Assembly: GCA_023419875.1 (NCBI GenBank)
Contig: JAEZXM010000143.1
Coordinates: 1 to 6,406, forward strand
Direction of reading: 5' to 3'
Length of the DNA stretch: 6,406 nt
Source of the DNA: Pseudomonadota bacterium
GTDB lineage: Bacteria; Myxococcota; Myxococcia; Myxococcales; Anaeromyxobacteraceae
Shown: positions 1 to 5,755 of the stretch, one piece after another
How positions within the stretch are numbered: the stretch's first letter is position 1
Layout: each line of letters begins with the position of its first letter
The notes under the pieces: model-generated
Told to the model about the DNA's origin: nothing
Seen by the model: the letters and a program-made list of their open reading frames with translations, nothing else
Databases searched by the model: none
Position numbers and translations under genes: made by a program

Positions 1-2310
1 CGGCACGCGGTCGATGACGTCGATCGCGATCGAGAAGCGGTCGACCTGATTCTGGATCGCGAGCTCGAGCGGGGTGTTGATGTTGCCCTTCTCCTTGTAG
101 CCGCGCACGTGCAGGTTCGGGTGGTTCCGGCGGCGATAGGCGAGCCGGTGGATGAGCCACGGATAGCCGTGGAAGTTGAAGATGATCGGCTTGTCGAGGG
201 TGAAGAGCGAGTCGAAGTCGCGGTCCGACAGGCCGTGCGGGTGCTCGCTCTCGGGCTGGAGGACGAAGAGGTCCACCACGTTCACGAACCGGAGCCTCAG
301 GTCGGGGAACTCCCGGCGCAGCATCGACACCGCCGCCAGCGCCTCGAGGGTGGGGATGTCGCCGGCGCTCGCCAACACCACCTCGGGCTCGGCGCCCTGG
401 TCGGTGGACGCCCAGCCCCAGATCCCGATCCCCTTGGTGCAGTGGATCCGGGCCTCCTCCATGGAGAGGTACTGGAGGTGGTTCTGCTTGTCCGAGACGA
501 TCACGTTCACGTAGTTCTCGCTCCGGAGGCAGTGGTCGGCGACCGAGAGCAGGCAGTTCGCGTCCGGCGGCAGGTAGATGCGGGTCACCCGCGCGCTCTT
601 GTTCGACACCACGTCGAGGAAGCCCGGGTCCTGGTGGGTGAAGCCGTTGTGGTCCTGCCGCCAGACGGTGGAGGTGACGAGGAGGTTCAGGGAGGCGATC
701 TCCTCGCGCCAGGAGATCCGGTTGCAGATGTCCAGCCACTTCGCGTGCTGGTTGAACATGGAGTCGATGATGTGGACGAAGGCCTCGTAGGTGGAGAAGA
801 AGCCGTGGCGCCCGGTGAGCAGGTATCCCTCCAGCATGCCCTCCAGCGTGTGCTCGGAGAGCATCTCCACCAGGCGGCCGTCGGGGGAGAGCATGCTCCC
901 GTCCGCGTCCACCGGCAGGATCTCCGCCATCCATCCCTTCTTCGTGGCTTCGTACACGGCGTCGAGCCGGTTGGAGGAGTTCTCGTCGGGCGAGAAGAGC
1001 CGGAAGGTGTCCGGGTTCCGGCGGATCACCTCCGTGAGGAACCGCCCCAGGGGCCGGGTGTTCTCGTGGTGCGTCCGGCCGGGCGCCTCGACCGTCACCG
1101 CGAAGTCGGCGAAGTCCGGCAGGCGGAGCGGGCGGCGGAGCATGCCGCCGTTGGCGTGCGGGTTCGCGCCCATGCGCCTTGTCCCGCGCGGCGCCACCGC
1201 GCGCACCGCGGCGACCGGCGCCCCGGCCGCGTCGAAGAGCTCCTCGGGCCGGTAGCTCCGCATCCACGCCTCGAGCGTCCGGAGGTGCGCGGGGTTCGAT
1301 CGCACGTCCGGCACCGGGACCTGGTGCGCCCGCCAGAAGCCCTCGAGCTGGTGGCCGTCCACCTCGCGCGGCGCCGTCCAGCCCTTCGGCGAGCGGAGCA
1401 CGATCATCGGCCAGCGCGGACGGGTGATCGTCCCGCCCTTGCGTGCGGTGGACTGCGCCTCGCGGATCGCCGCGAAGCAGTGGTCGAGCGTGGCCGCCAT
1501 CGCCTGGTGCATCGACTCGGGGTCCGAGCCCTCGACGAAGCACGGGCTCCACCCGTACCCGCGCAGGAGCGCGTCGAGCTCGTCGGGCGGGATGCGGGCG
1601 AGGAGGGTGGGGTTGTTGATCTTGTAGCCGTTCAGGTTCAGGACCGGCAGGACCGCGCCGTCGCGGGCGGGGTTCAGGAACTTGTTGATGTGCCAGCTCG
1701 TGGCGAGCGGGCCGGTCTCCGCCTCGCCGTCGCCCACCACCGCCGCGACCACCAGGTCCGGGTTGTCGAACGCCGCGCCGCAGGCGTGCGAGAGCACGTA
1801 CCCGAGCTCGCCACCTTCGTGGATCGAGCCGGGCGTCTCCGGCGTGCAGTGGCTCCCGACGCCTCCAGGAAAGGAGAACTCCTTGAGGAAGCGCTTGAGG
1901 CCCTCCTCGTCGAGCCCTTTGTCCGGGTAGACCTCCGAGTACGTGCCCTCGAGGTAGACCGGCCCGAGCACGCCCGGCGCGCCGTGGCCCGGCCCGGCGA
2001 GGAAGATCACGTCGGCGTCGTCGCGCCGGATGATCCGGTCGAGGTGGGTCCAGACGAACGACAGCGCCGGGCTCGCCCCCCAGTGGCCGAGGAGCCGGTT
2101 CTTCACGTGCTCGGGGGCGAGCGGCCTCCGGAGGAGGGGGTTCTCGCGCCGGTCGATCATCCCGACCGCGAGGTAGTTGCACGCCCGCCAGAAGGCGTGG
2201 ATGCGCCCGAGCTCCTCGGCGGAGAGCGGCGCGCCGGAGATCGTCGCCCGGGCCGGACCGAACGGGCTGAGCGCGGTGTGGTCGGGCGTGGAACCGAGGG
2301 TGGTCGCCAT
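1..2310 (-). CDS. xfp: Phosphoketolase (xylulose-5-phosphate/fructose-6-phosphate), 3' end cut by window edge
   Basis: This is a thiamine-diphosphate-dependent cytosolic phosphoketolase. The family splits xylulose-5-P (and often fructose-6-P) with phosphate into acetyl-phosphate plus glyceraldehyde-3-P (or erythrose-4-P). The first 770 residues are visible. They include both family signatures, EGGELGY (165-171) and GDGEAETG (193-200), followed by a cofactor-binding stretch ending NGYKINNP (227-234). Histidines matching those studied in the Bifidobacterium enzyme are present in GHWG (H76), GPGHG (H109) and GSHCTPETPG (H154). Also present are SPKGWT (307-312), DENSSNRL (442-449), the cofactor-activating Glu in STYEAF (E509) and RQDHNGFTHQDPG (551-563). 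Family members are roughly 790-830 residues, so only a few dozen C-terminal residues should lie beyond base 1, after ...DVIDRVP. The ATG at 2310 is supported by a GGAGGAG site 7 nt upstream. No frameshift or missing motif was seen. Alignments are from memory. Confidence 0.96.
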   Translation of the reverse strand, partial: MATTLGSTPDHTALSPFGPARATISGAPLSAEELGRIHAFWRACNYLAVGMIDRRENPLLRRPLAPEHVKNRLLGHWGASPALSFVWTHLDRIIRRDDADVIFLAGPGHGAPGVLGPVYLEGTYSEVYPDKGLDEEGLKRFLKEFSFPGGVGSHCTPETPGSIHEGGELGYVLSHACGAAFDNPDLVVAAVVGDGEAETGPLATSWHINKFLNPARDGAVLPVLNLNGYKINNPTLLARIPPDELDALLRGYGWSPCFVEGSDPESMHQAMAATLDHCFAAIREAQSTARKGGTITRPRWPMIVLRSPKGWTAPREVDGHQLEGFWRAHQVPVPDVRSNPAHLRTLEAWMRSYRPEELFDAAGAPVAAVRAVAPRGTRRMGANPHANGGMLRRPLRLPDFADFAVTVEAPGRTHHENTRPLGRFLTEVIRRNPDTFRLFSPDENSSNRLDAVYEATKKGWMAEILPVDADGSMLSPDGRLVEMLSEHTLEGMLEGYLLTGRHGFFSTYEAFVHIIDSMFNQHAKWLDICNRISWREEIASLNLLVTSTVWRQDHNGFTHQDPGFLDVVSNKSARVTRIYLPPDANCLLSVADHCLRSENYVNVIVSDKQNHLQYLSMEEARIHCTKGIGIWGWASTDQGAEPEVVLASAGDIPTLEALAAVSMLRREFPDLRLRFVNVVDLFVLQPESEHPHGLSDRDFDSLFTLDKPIIFNFHGYPWLIHRLAYRRRNHPNLHVRGYKEKGNINTPLELAIQNQVDRFSIAIDVIDRVP

Positions 2311-2317
2311 CTCGCAG

Positions 2318-2324
2318 CTCCTCC
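2318..2324 (-). promoter_or_regulatory. Shine-Dalgarno site of xfp
   Basis: On the minus strand this reads GGAGGAG, separated by 7 nt from the ATG whose first base is 2310. It is a near-perfect match to the anti-Shine-Dalgarno sequence. It fixes the phosphoketolase start, since no competing in-frame start with a comparable site lies upstream. Confidence 0.8.
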
Positions 2325-2342
2325 GGTGCGGGTCGTGGCGAA

Positions 2343-2371
2343 ATGATCCGTCCCACTGTGCGCCGCGTCCA
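2343..2371 (-). promoter_or_regulatory. Candidate sigma-70-type promoter for xfp
   Basis: On the minus strand there is TGGACG (2371-2366; 4 of 6 match TTGACA), a 17-nt spacer, then GATCAT (2348-2343; 4 of 6 match TATAAT). A start near 2336 would give a leader of about 25 nt containing the Shine-Dalgarno site. The -35 half lies within a GC-rich hairpin (arms 2362-2367 and 2373-2378, 6 bp, loop of 5). That hairpin lies about 56 nt past the chemoreceptor stop, but no T-run follows it. If the promoter is real, xfp has its own transcription start despite lying 123 nt behind a same-strand gene. The boxes are only moderate matches in GC-rich DNA. Confidence 0.3.
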
Positions 2372-2433
2372 GCGCGGCCAGGGGGCGCGGAGCTCTCGAC
2401 GGAGGGTAGAACCCGCGTGGGGCTCGCGAGGGC

Positions 2434-5046
2434 CTACAGGGGGAGCTCTTGCCGGACCCGCGCACGGCGGTCGGTCCGCTCCTCGTCGCCCAGCCTGAAC
2501 GACTTCACCATGGCCGCGAGCTCCTCCGCCTGCCCGGAGAGCTCGGAGGCCGCAGACGACGACTGCTCGGCGCTCGCGGCGTTCTGCTGGATCACCTTGT
2601 CCATCTCGCCGAACGCGCCCTGCACGCCCTCGATGCCGCCGAGCTGCCGCTGCGCGGCGCTGGCGATCTCCGAGGCGATGGCGCTCACCCGTCCGATGCC
2701 CTCGGCGATCTCGCCCAGCTTCCCGGCGACGAGCTGCGAGGTGCCCTCGCCCTCGGCGGCGTTGCGCATCGACTCCGCGATGAGCGCCTCGGTCTTCTTC
2801 GCCGCCTCCTTGGCGCGCAGGGCGAGCGAGCGGACCTCCTCGGCCACGACCGCGAACCCGCGTCCGGCCTCGCCGGCGCGGGCCGCCTCGACGGCGGCGT
2901 TGAGGGCGAGGAGGTTGGTCTGGAAGGCGATGTCGTTGATGTCCCGGATGATCTGCGAGGTGCTCTCGGCGCTCTGGCGGATCCGCTCCATCGCGCCCTG
3001 CATGCGATGAACGACGGAGGTGCCCTCGGTGGCCGCGGCGCGGGCGCTCCGCGCGAGCTCGTCCGCCTGCCGGGCGTGCTCCGCCGCATCGCGCGTGGTC
3101 ACCGCGACGTCCTCGATCGCGCTGGTCGTCTCCTCGACGGTGGCCGCCTGCTCGGAGGCGCCGCTCGCCACCGCCTGGCTGGACGAGGCGATCTGCGCCG
3201 CCGCCGACGAGACCTCGCCGGCTGCCCGTGCGACCTGTCCCATCGACTGCTCGAGCGCTTCGGCAGTGGAGTTGAGCGCGCGCTGGATGCGCGCGTGGTC
3301 GCCCTCGTAGGTCCCGGTCATCCGCGCGCGGAGGTCGCGGTCGGCGAGCCGCTCCAGCACCGACGTCGCTTCGTCGACCGGCGCGACGATCGAGTCGATC
3401 GCTTCGTTGACCCCGGCGATGATGGTCCGGAAGTCGCCCTGGTGGCGCGCGAGGTCGGCCCGCGCGTCGAGCCGGCCGCAGACCGCGTCGCTCCCCAGCC
3501 GGCGGGCGTCCTCCGCGAGCTGGTTCACCGCCCTGATGCAACCGTTCAGGTTCTGCTTCAGGGCGTCGAAGGCGCCCTGGTACGCGGCGGAGATCGGCGC
3601 CGGGATGTCTCCGCGCGCGATCTGGGCGACGCACTCGGCGGCGACGCCGATGGGCCCGAGCACCGCGTCGAGCGTCCGGTTCAGGCCCTCCACGATCCTC
3701 CGGAAGTCACCCTGGTGGCGCGCCACGTCGGCGCGCGTCGAGAGCTGGCCCGCCACCCCCGCCGCCGCGAGCCGATCCACGTCCTGCACCACCGCCGAGA
3801 CCGCGTCCACGGAGCGGTTCAGGCTCGCCTTCACCTGGTCGAAGTCGCCCGGCCACTCCTCCACGATGCGCTCGGGGATCGCACCGCGGGAGATCGCGTC
3901 GAGCTGGAGCGCCGCGGCCGAGAGCGGCCAGGTCACCGCGTCGAGCGTCGCGTTCACGCCCTCGATCACCTTCCGGAAGTCGCCCCGGTGCCGGTCCGCG
4001 TCGGCGCGCACCGACAGGCGCCCTTCCACGCCGGCGCGCGCCAGGGTGCCGGCGTCCTCGACGAGCGCGTTGACGGCGGAGATGCACCGGTTGAGGCTCT
4101 CGCGGATGCGGTCGAAGTCGCCCTGGTAGGCGGTCGTGAGGGGCGCCGGCACGTCCCCGTGGCCGATCCGCTCGAGGCAGTCGGCGGTCTCGCGGATGGG
4201 GGCGAGGAACGCGTCCATCGCGTCGTTCATGCCCTGCACCACCGGCTGGAACTCGGGTCCCAGCCCGGCGGTGTCGCCGCGGACGTCGAGCCGGCCGGAG
4301 GCCACCGCCTCGCGGAGCTTCCCGGCCTCCACGACCAGGCGGCGGACGCTGCGGCCGATCGCGCGCGAGAGGAGGAGCGCGAGGACCAGGAAGCCGCCGA
4401 CCGCGAGCACCACGAAGCTCGCCATGGTCGCCATGGCTCGCTTCGACGCGGTGAGCTCCTTCGCCTTCTTCGCCTCGAGGTCCCGGAGGAGCAGCTTCCT
4501 GGCGTGCTGGATGGCGGCCTCGGCCGTCTCGTACGTCTCGAACCCGACCTGCAGGGTCGCGAGCGCCCTGTCCTCCGTGGCGCGGACCTCCGGATGATCC
4601 GGGGACCTGCCCGAGGCGATCAGTCGATCGCGCTCCTTCGCGAGGCTGCTCACCTGCTCCACGCCCTTGATCCACCCCCCGTACGCCGTGCTCCAGGACT
4701 CGAGCACCGTGTCGATCTCGGCGCTCGGCTTCGCCGCGCGGAGCCGAGCCGAGGCCTCGGCGACCAGGGTCATCCGGTCCGCGGCGGTGTCGGCGGCGGC
4801 GCGGTGCCGAAACGATCCCGCGTCGGGGTTCACGAGCGTCCACGACATCGCGTGGATCGCCATCTGGCCCTCTTCCACCACGCCCAGGTCCACGAGCATC
4901 GGCATGTCCTCGCCGACCGTCCTGCCGTACAGGGCGAAGACCCGGCGGCTGCCGAACCAGGAGAAGGCGGCGAGGAGGAGCACGACCGTGTTGGCCGCGA
5001 GCAGCGCGACGAGGACCTTCCTGCCGGTGTTCATCCGCGTGAGCAT
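2434..5046 (-). CDS. Methyl-accepting chemotaxis protein with an eight-unit HAMP array
   Basis: Transmembrane chemoreceptor of 870 residues. TM1 spans about 11-31. A helical periplasmic sensor region of four-helix-bundle size spans about 32-203, and TM2 about 204-228. Eight HAMP or HAMP-like units follow at 229-606, then a helical signalling hairpin to about 852. The hairpin tip reads DIAFQTNLLALNAAVEAARA (705-724). It keeps F708, E720 and R723, which match the Tsr trimer-contact residues F373, E385 and R388. Two sites fit the methylation consensus, around E638-E639 and E827-Q828. The arm from the tip to SFRL aligns without gaps to Tsr (from memory), which suggests the 36-heptad class. The tail ends RQELPL, with no CheR-binding pentapeptide. 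Soluble Che proteins presumably read its output, but none is encoded here and the ligand is unknown. The start was chosen at the ATG at 5046, with AGAGG 6 nt upstream. An in-frame GTG at 5088 (884 residues) and an ATG at 5034 (866 residues) are alternatives. Confidence 0.93.
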   Translation of the reverse strand: MLTRMNTGRKVLVALLAANTVVLLLAAFSWFGSRRVFALYGRTVGEDMPMLVDLGVVEEGQMAIHAMSWTLVNPDAGSFRHRAAADTAADRMTLVAEASARLRAAKPSAEIDTVLESWSTAYGGWIKGVEQVSSLAKERDRLIASGRSPDHPEVRATEDRALATLQVGFETYETAEAAIQHARKLLLRDLEAKKAKELTASKRAMATMASFVVLAVGGFLVLALLLSRAIGRSVRRLVVEAGKLREAVASGRLDVRGDTAGLGPEFQPVVQGMNDAMDAFLAPIRETADCLERIGHGDVPAPLTTAYQGDFDRIRESLNRCISAVNALVEDAGTLARAGVEGRLSVRADADRHRGDFRKVIEGVNATLDAVTWPLSAAALQLDAISRGAIPERIVEEWPGDFDQVKASLNRSVDAVSAVVQDVDRLAAAGVAGQLSTRADVARHQGDFRRIVEGLNRTLDAVLGPIGVAAECVAQIARGDIPAPISAAYQGAFDALKQNLNGCIRAVNQLAEDARRLGSDAVCGRLDARADLARHQGDFRTIIAGVNEAIDSIVAPVDEATSVLERLADRDLRARMTGTYEGDHARIQRALNSTAEALEQSMGQVARAAGEVSSAAAQIASSSQAVASGASEQAATVEETTSAIEDVAVTTRDAAEHARQADELARSARAAATEGTSVVHRMQGAMERIRQSAESTSQIIRDINDIAFQTNLLALNAAVEAARAGEAGRGFAVVAEEVRSLALRAKEAAKKTEALIAESMRNAAEGEGTSQLVAGKLGEIAEGIGRVSAIASEIASAAQRQLGGIEGVQGAFGEMDKVIQQNAASAEQSSSAASELSGQAEELAAMVKSFRLGDEERTDRRARVRQELPL
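3379..4197 (-). repeat. Three tandem 91-residue di-HAMP repeats (273 bp each) inside the chemoreceptor gene
   Basis: Three adjacent units encode residues 284-374 (bases 3925-4197), 375-465 (3652-3924) and 466-556 (3379-3651). Each has a 48-residue half with P and GDF/GAF...LN landmarks, then a 43-residue half centred on RADxxRHxGDFR and ending in Pro. By hand count the second halves share about 26/43 (first versus second) and 21/43 (second versus third). The first halves share about 25/48 (first versus third) but only 17-18/48 with the middle one. Similarity is also visible in DNA: the 20-mers at 3431-3450 and 3704-3723 differ at one base, and a more diverged copy begins at 3977. The spacing is exactly 273 bp both times. 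A further half-repeat (residues 557-606) follows and a more diverged HAMP (229-283) precedes. Confidence 0.9.
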
Positions 5047-5052
5047 GGTGCG

Positions 5053-5057
5053 CCTCT
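5053..5057 (-). promoter_or_regulatory. Shine-Dalgarno site that decides the chemoreceptor start
   Basis: The minus strand reads AGAGG with 6 nt before the ATG at 5046. The ATG at 5034 has no purine-rich site at the right distance. The GTG at 5088 has only a GGGG run about 9 nt upstream. The 5046 start also puts a short basic N-terminus directly before TM1, as is usual for chemoreceptors. Confidence 0.5.
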
Positions 5058-5067
5058 GCCCATCTCG

Positions 5068-5081
5068 AGTCGTAAACGACT
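5068..5081. repeat. Perfect short inverted repeat in the chemoreceptor leader
   Basis: The arms AGTCG and CGACT flank a 4-base AT-only spacer, in an otherwise very GC-rich region. It lies 22 nt upstream of the chosen ATG at 5046, so it could be an operator half-site pair or a small leader hairpin. If translation began at the GTG at 5088 it would instead be coding. A 5-bp pair can arise by chance. Confidence 0.35.
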
Positions 5082-5197
5082 GCTGCACCCGGCATGCCCC
5101 AGGTCCCCGCTCGGTGACCTCCGGTCCGCTGAGGAATTCGCTCCCGATCCCGATTGCTTGGCGCCCATTTCACCGCTCGTGATTAGGGGTGAGCGGG

Positions 5198-5221
5198 GAC
5201 CCGGGTGCTCCCGGCCGGGTC
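5198..5221. repeat. GC-rich inverted repeat in the divergent intergenic region
   Basis: The arms GACCCGG (5198-5204) and CCGGGTC (5215-5221) match perfectly over 7 bp around a 10-base spacer. It overlaps no gene and lies about 150 bases from each start, so it could be a regulator site or a transcript hairpin. No T-run follows on either strand, so it is not a standard intrinsic terminator. Such pairs are common by chance at this base composition. Confidence 0.3.
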
Positions 5222-5330
5222 TTCGTCCTCCACGACGGGCGGAGGAGATCACCGAACGCGCCTCCCGGCCGAGGGCCGCCGGGACGCGCGAAGGTAGGGC
5301 CTCGGCGCAGGTCCGCCCACCGTCGCGCGC

Positions 5331-5358
5331 TGGACGTCGAGATCTCCCCTGATACGCT
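5331..5358 (+). promoter_or_regulatory. Candidate promoter with extended -10 for the lipoprotein gene
   Basis: TGATACGCT (5350-5358) fits an extended -10 pattern (TG, one base, then TACGCT). TGGACG (5331-5336) sits 16 nt before the hexamer as a possible -35. A start near 5365 would leave a very short leader overlapping the Shine-Dalgarno site, which makes this exact placement awkward. The hexamers match only in part. Confidence 0.3.
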
Positions 5359-5362
5359 GGGT

Positions 5363-5372
5363 GGAGGAGGAG
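5363..5372 (+). promoter_or_regulatory. Strong Shine-Dalgarno site of the lipoprotein gene
   Basis: The stretch reads GGAGGAGGAG. Its AGGAGG core (5365-5370) sits 7 nt before the ATG at 5378. This picks the internal ATG as the true start over a longer in-frame opening at 5189, and places the signal peptide exactly at the N-terminus. Confidence 0.8.
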
Positions 5373-5377
5373 AACTC

Positions 5378-5752
5378 ATGCGCAAGCTCTTCATCGCCCT
5401 CGCGGGCGCCGCCGCCGTCTTCTCGTTCACTGCCTGCGATCCGACGGAGAAGAAAGACTTCAGCTGCACGCGCTCGTTCGGGGACGCGGGCGTCGCCGTG
5501 CAGGGCTGCATCCAGCTCCGGATCACAGAGGTCGAGGCCGTCGCGGCCGCGACGCAGTGCGACGGCGACTGGGACGACAACGCGTGCCCGGCGACGGCCG
5601 GTCGCGTCGCGGGATACTGCAACCTGCCCGAGGCCGCCGACTACACGCTCTCGGGGACCCCGGCGCGCGTCTACTTCTACGACCCGGTCACGGAAGACGC
5701 GGCGGAGGACGCCTGCGTGTCGGTGGACGGCGCGGAGTGGGTCGACCTCTGA
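5378..5752 (+). CDS. Small acidic cysteine-rich lipoprotein, function unknown
   Basis: This encodes 124 residues. The N-terminus is a lipoprotein signal peptide: MRK, a hydrophobic core (residues 4-17), then the lipobox-like FTAC with Cys20 as the predicted lipidated residue. Phe at -3 is less usual than Leu. Asp at +2 is the inner-membrane retention signal in E. coli, but myxobacterial sorting rules may differ. The mature part is strongly acidic (about 20 Asp/Glu against 6 Lys/Arg). It has six more cysteines at 30, 44, 61, 70, 81 and 113, enough for three disulfides in an oxidising compartment. The span 61-81 (CDGDWDDNAC to YC) is the most distinctive part. I do not recognise a named family. 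The gene is divergent from the chemoreceptor and convergent with the next gene, so it is probably a single-gene transcript. The signal peptide, Shine-Dalgarno site and G/C-ending codons support a real gene. Confidence 0.82.
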   Translation: MRKLFIALAGAAAVFSFTACDPTEKKDFSCTRSFGDAGVAVQGCIQLRITEVEAVAAATQCDGDWDDNACPATAGRVAGYCNLPEAADYTLSGTPARVYFYDPVTEDAAEDACVSVDGAEWVDL

Positions 5753-5755
5753 CCG

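Larger units (their letters stand above)
5047..5377. other. Divergent intergenic region between chemoreceptor and lipoprotein genes
   Basis: About 330 bases separate the two divergent starts. I see no convincing gene on either strand: the open frames crossing it are arginine/proline-rich and lack good start sites. It contains a perfect inverted repeat near the chemoreceptor start (5068-5081), a 6-bp pair (5173-5178 with 5191-5196), a 7-bp GC-rich pair (5198-5204 with 5215-5221), and the lipoprotein promoter and Shine-Dalgarno site at the right end. I could not find a convincing promoter reading leftward for the chemoreceptor, neither sigma-70 boxes nor a clear motility-sigma (FliA) pattern. 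Confidence 0.6.

Noticed and set aside
109..2346. 745-codon open frame on the plus strand opposite the phosphoketolase
   Set aside because: It is antisense to an unmistakable Xfp gene. The translation is Val/Arg/Glu/His-rich low-complexity sequence with no domain, as expected opposite a GC-rich gene.
2362..2378. Hairpin after the chemoreceptor gene as an intrinsic terminator
   Set aside because: The stem is only 6 bp with no T-run following on the minus strand, and it overlaps the candidate xfp promoter; it is mentioned there rather than called a terminator.
3379..4197. Tandem repeats as a CRISPR array or non-coding satellite
   Set aside because: The 273-bp period is in frame and encodes HAMP units; there are no short identical repeats with unique spacers.
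3707..5173. 488-codon minus-strand frame overlapping the chemoreceptor out of frame
   Set aside because: Arg/Gly/Pro-rich out-of-frame translation of the same DNA; the chemoreceptor frame explains the region completely.
5173..5196. 6-bp inverted repeat (CCGCTC / GAGCGG) as a regulator site
   Set aside because: Short and GC-rich, so it is expected by chance at this composition; listed only in the intergenic description.
2449..5352. 967-codon open frame on the plus strand opposite the chemoreceptor
   Set aside because: It is antisense to a well-supported chemoreceptor. The composition is Arg/Gly/His/Leu-biased, it has no start signal, and its apparent internal repeats simply mirror the HAMP repeats.
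5189..5377. 63-residue N-terminal extension of the lipoprotein frame
   Set aside because: The extension is Arg/Pro/Gly-rich and non-coding in look. The strong Shine-Dalgarno site and signal peptide both place the start at 5378.
5170..5622. 150-codon minus-strand frame across the intergenic region and the lipoprotein gene
   Set aside because: It overlaps the real gene antisense, its translation resembles no protein I know, and I see no reason to prefer it over the signal-peptide gene.
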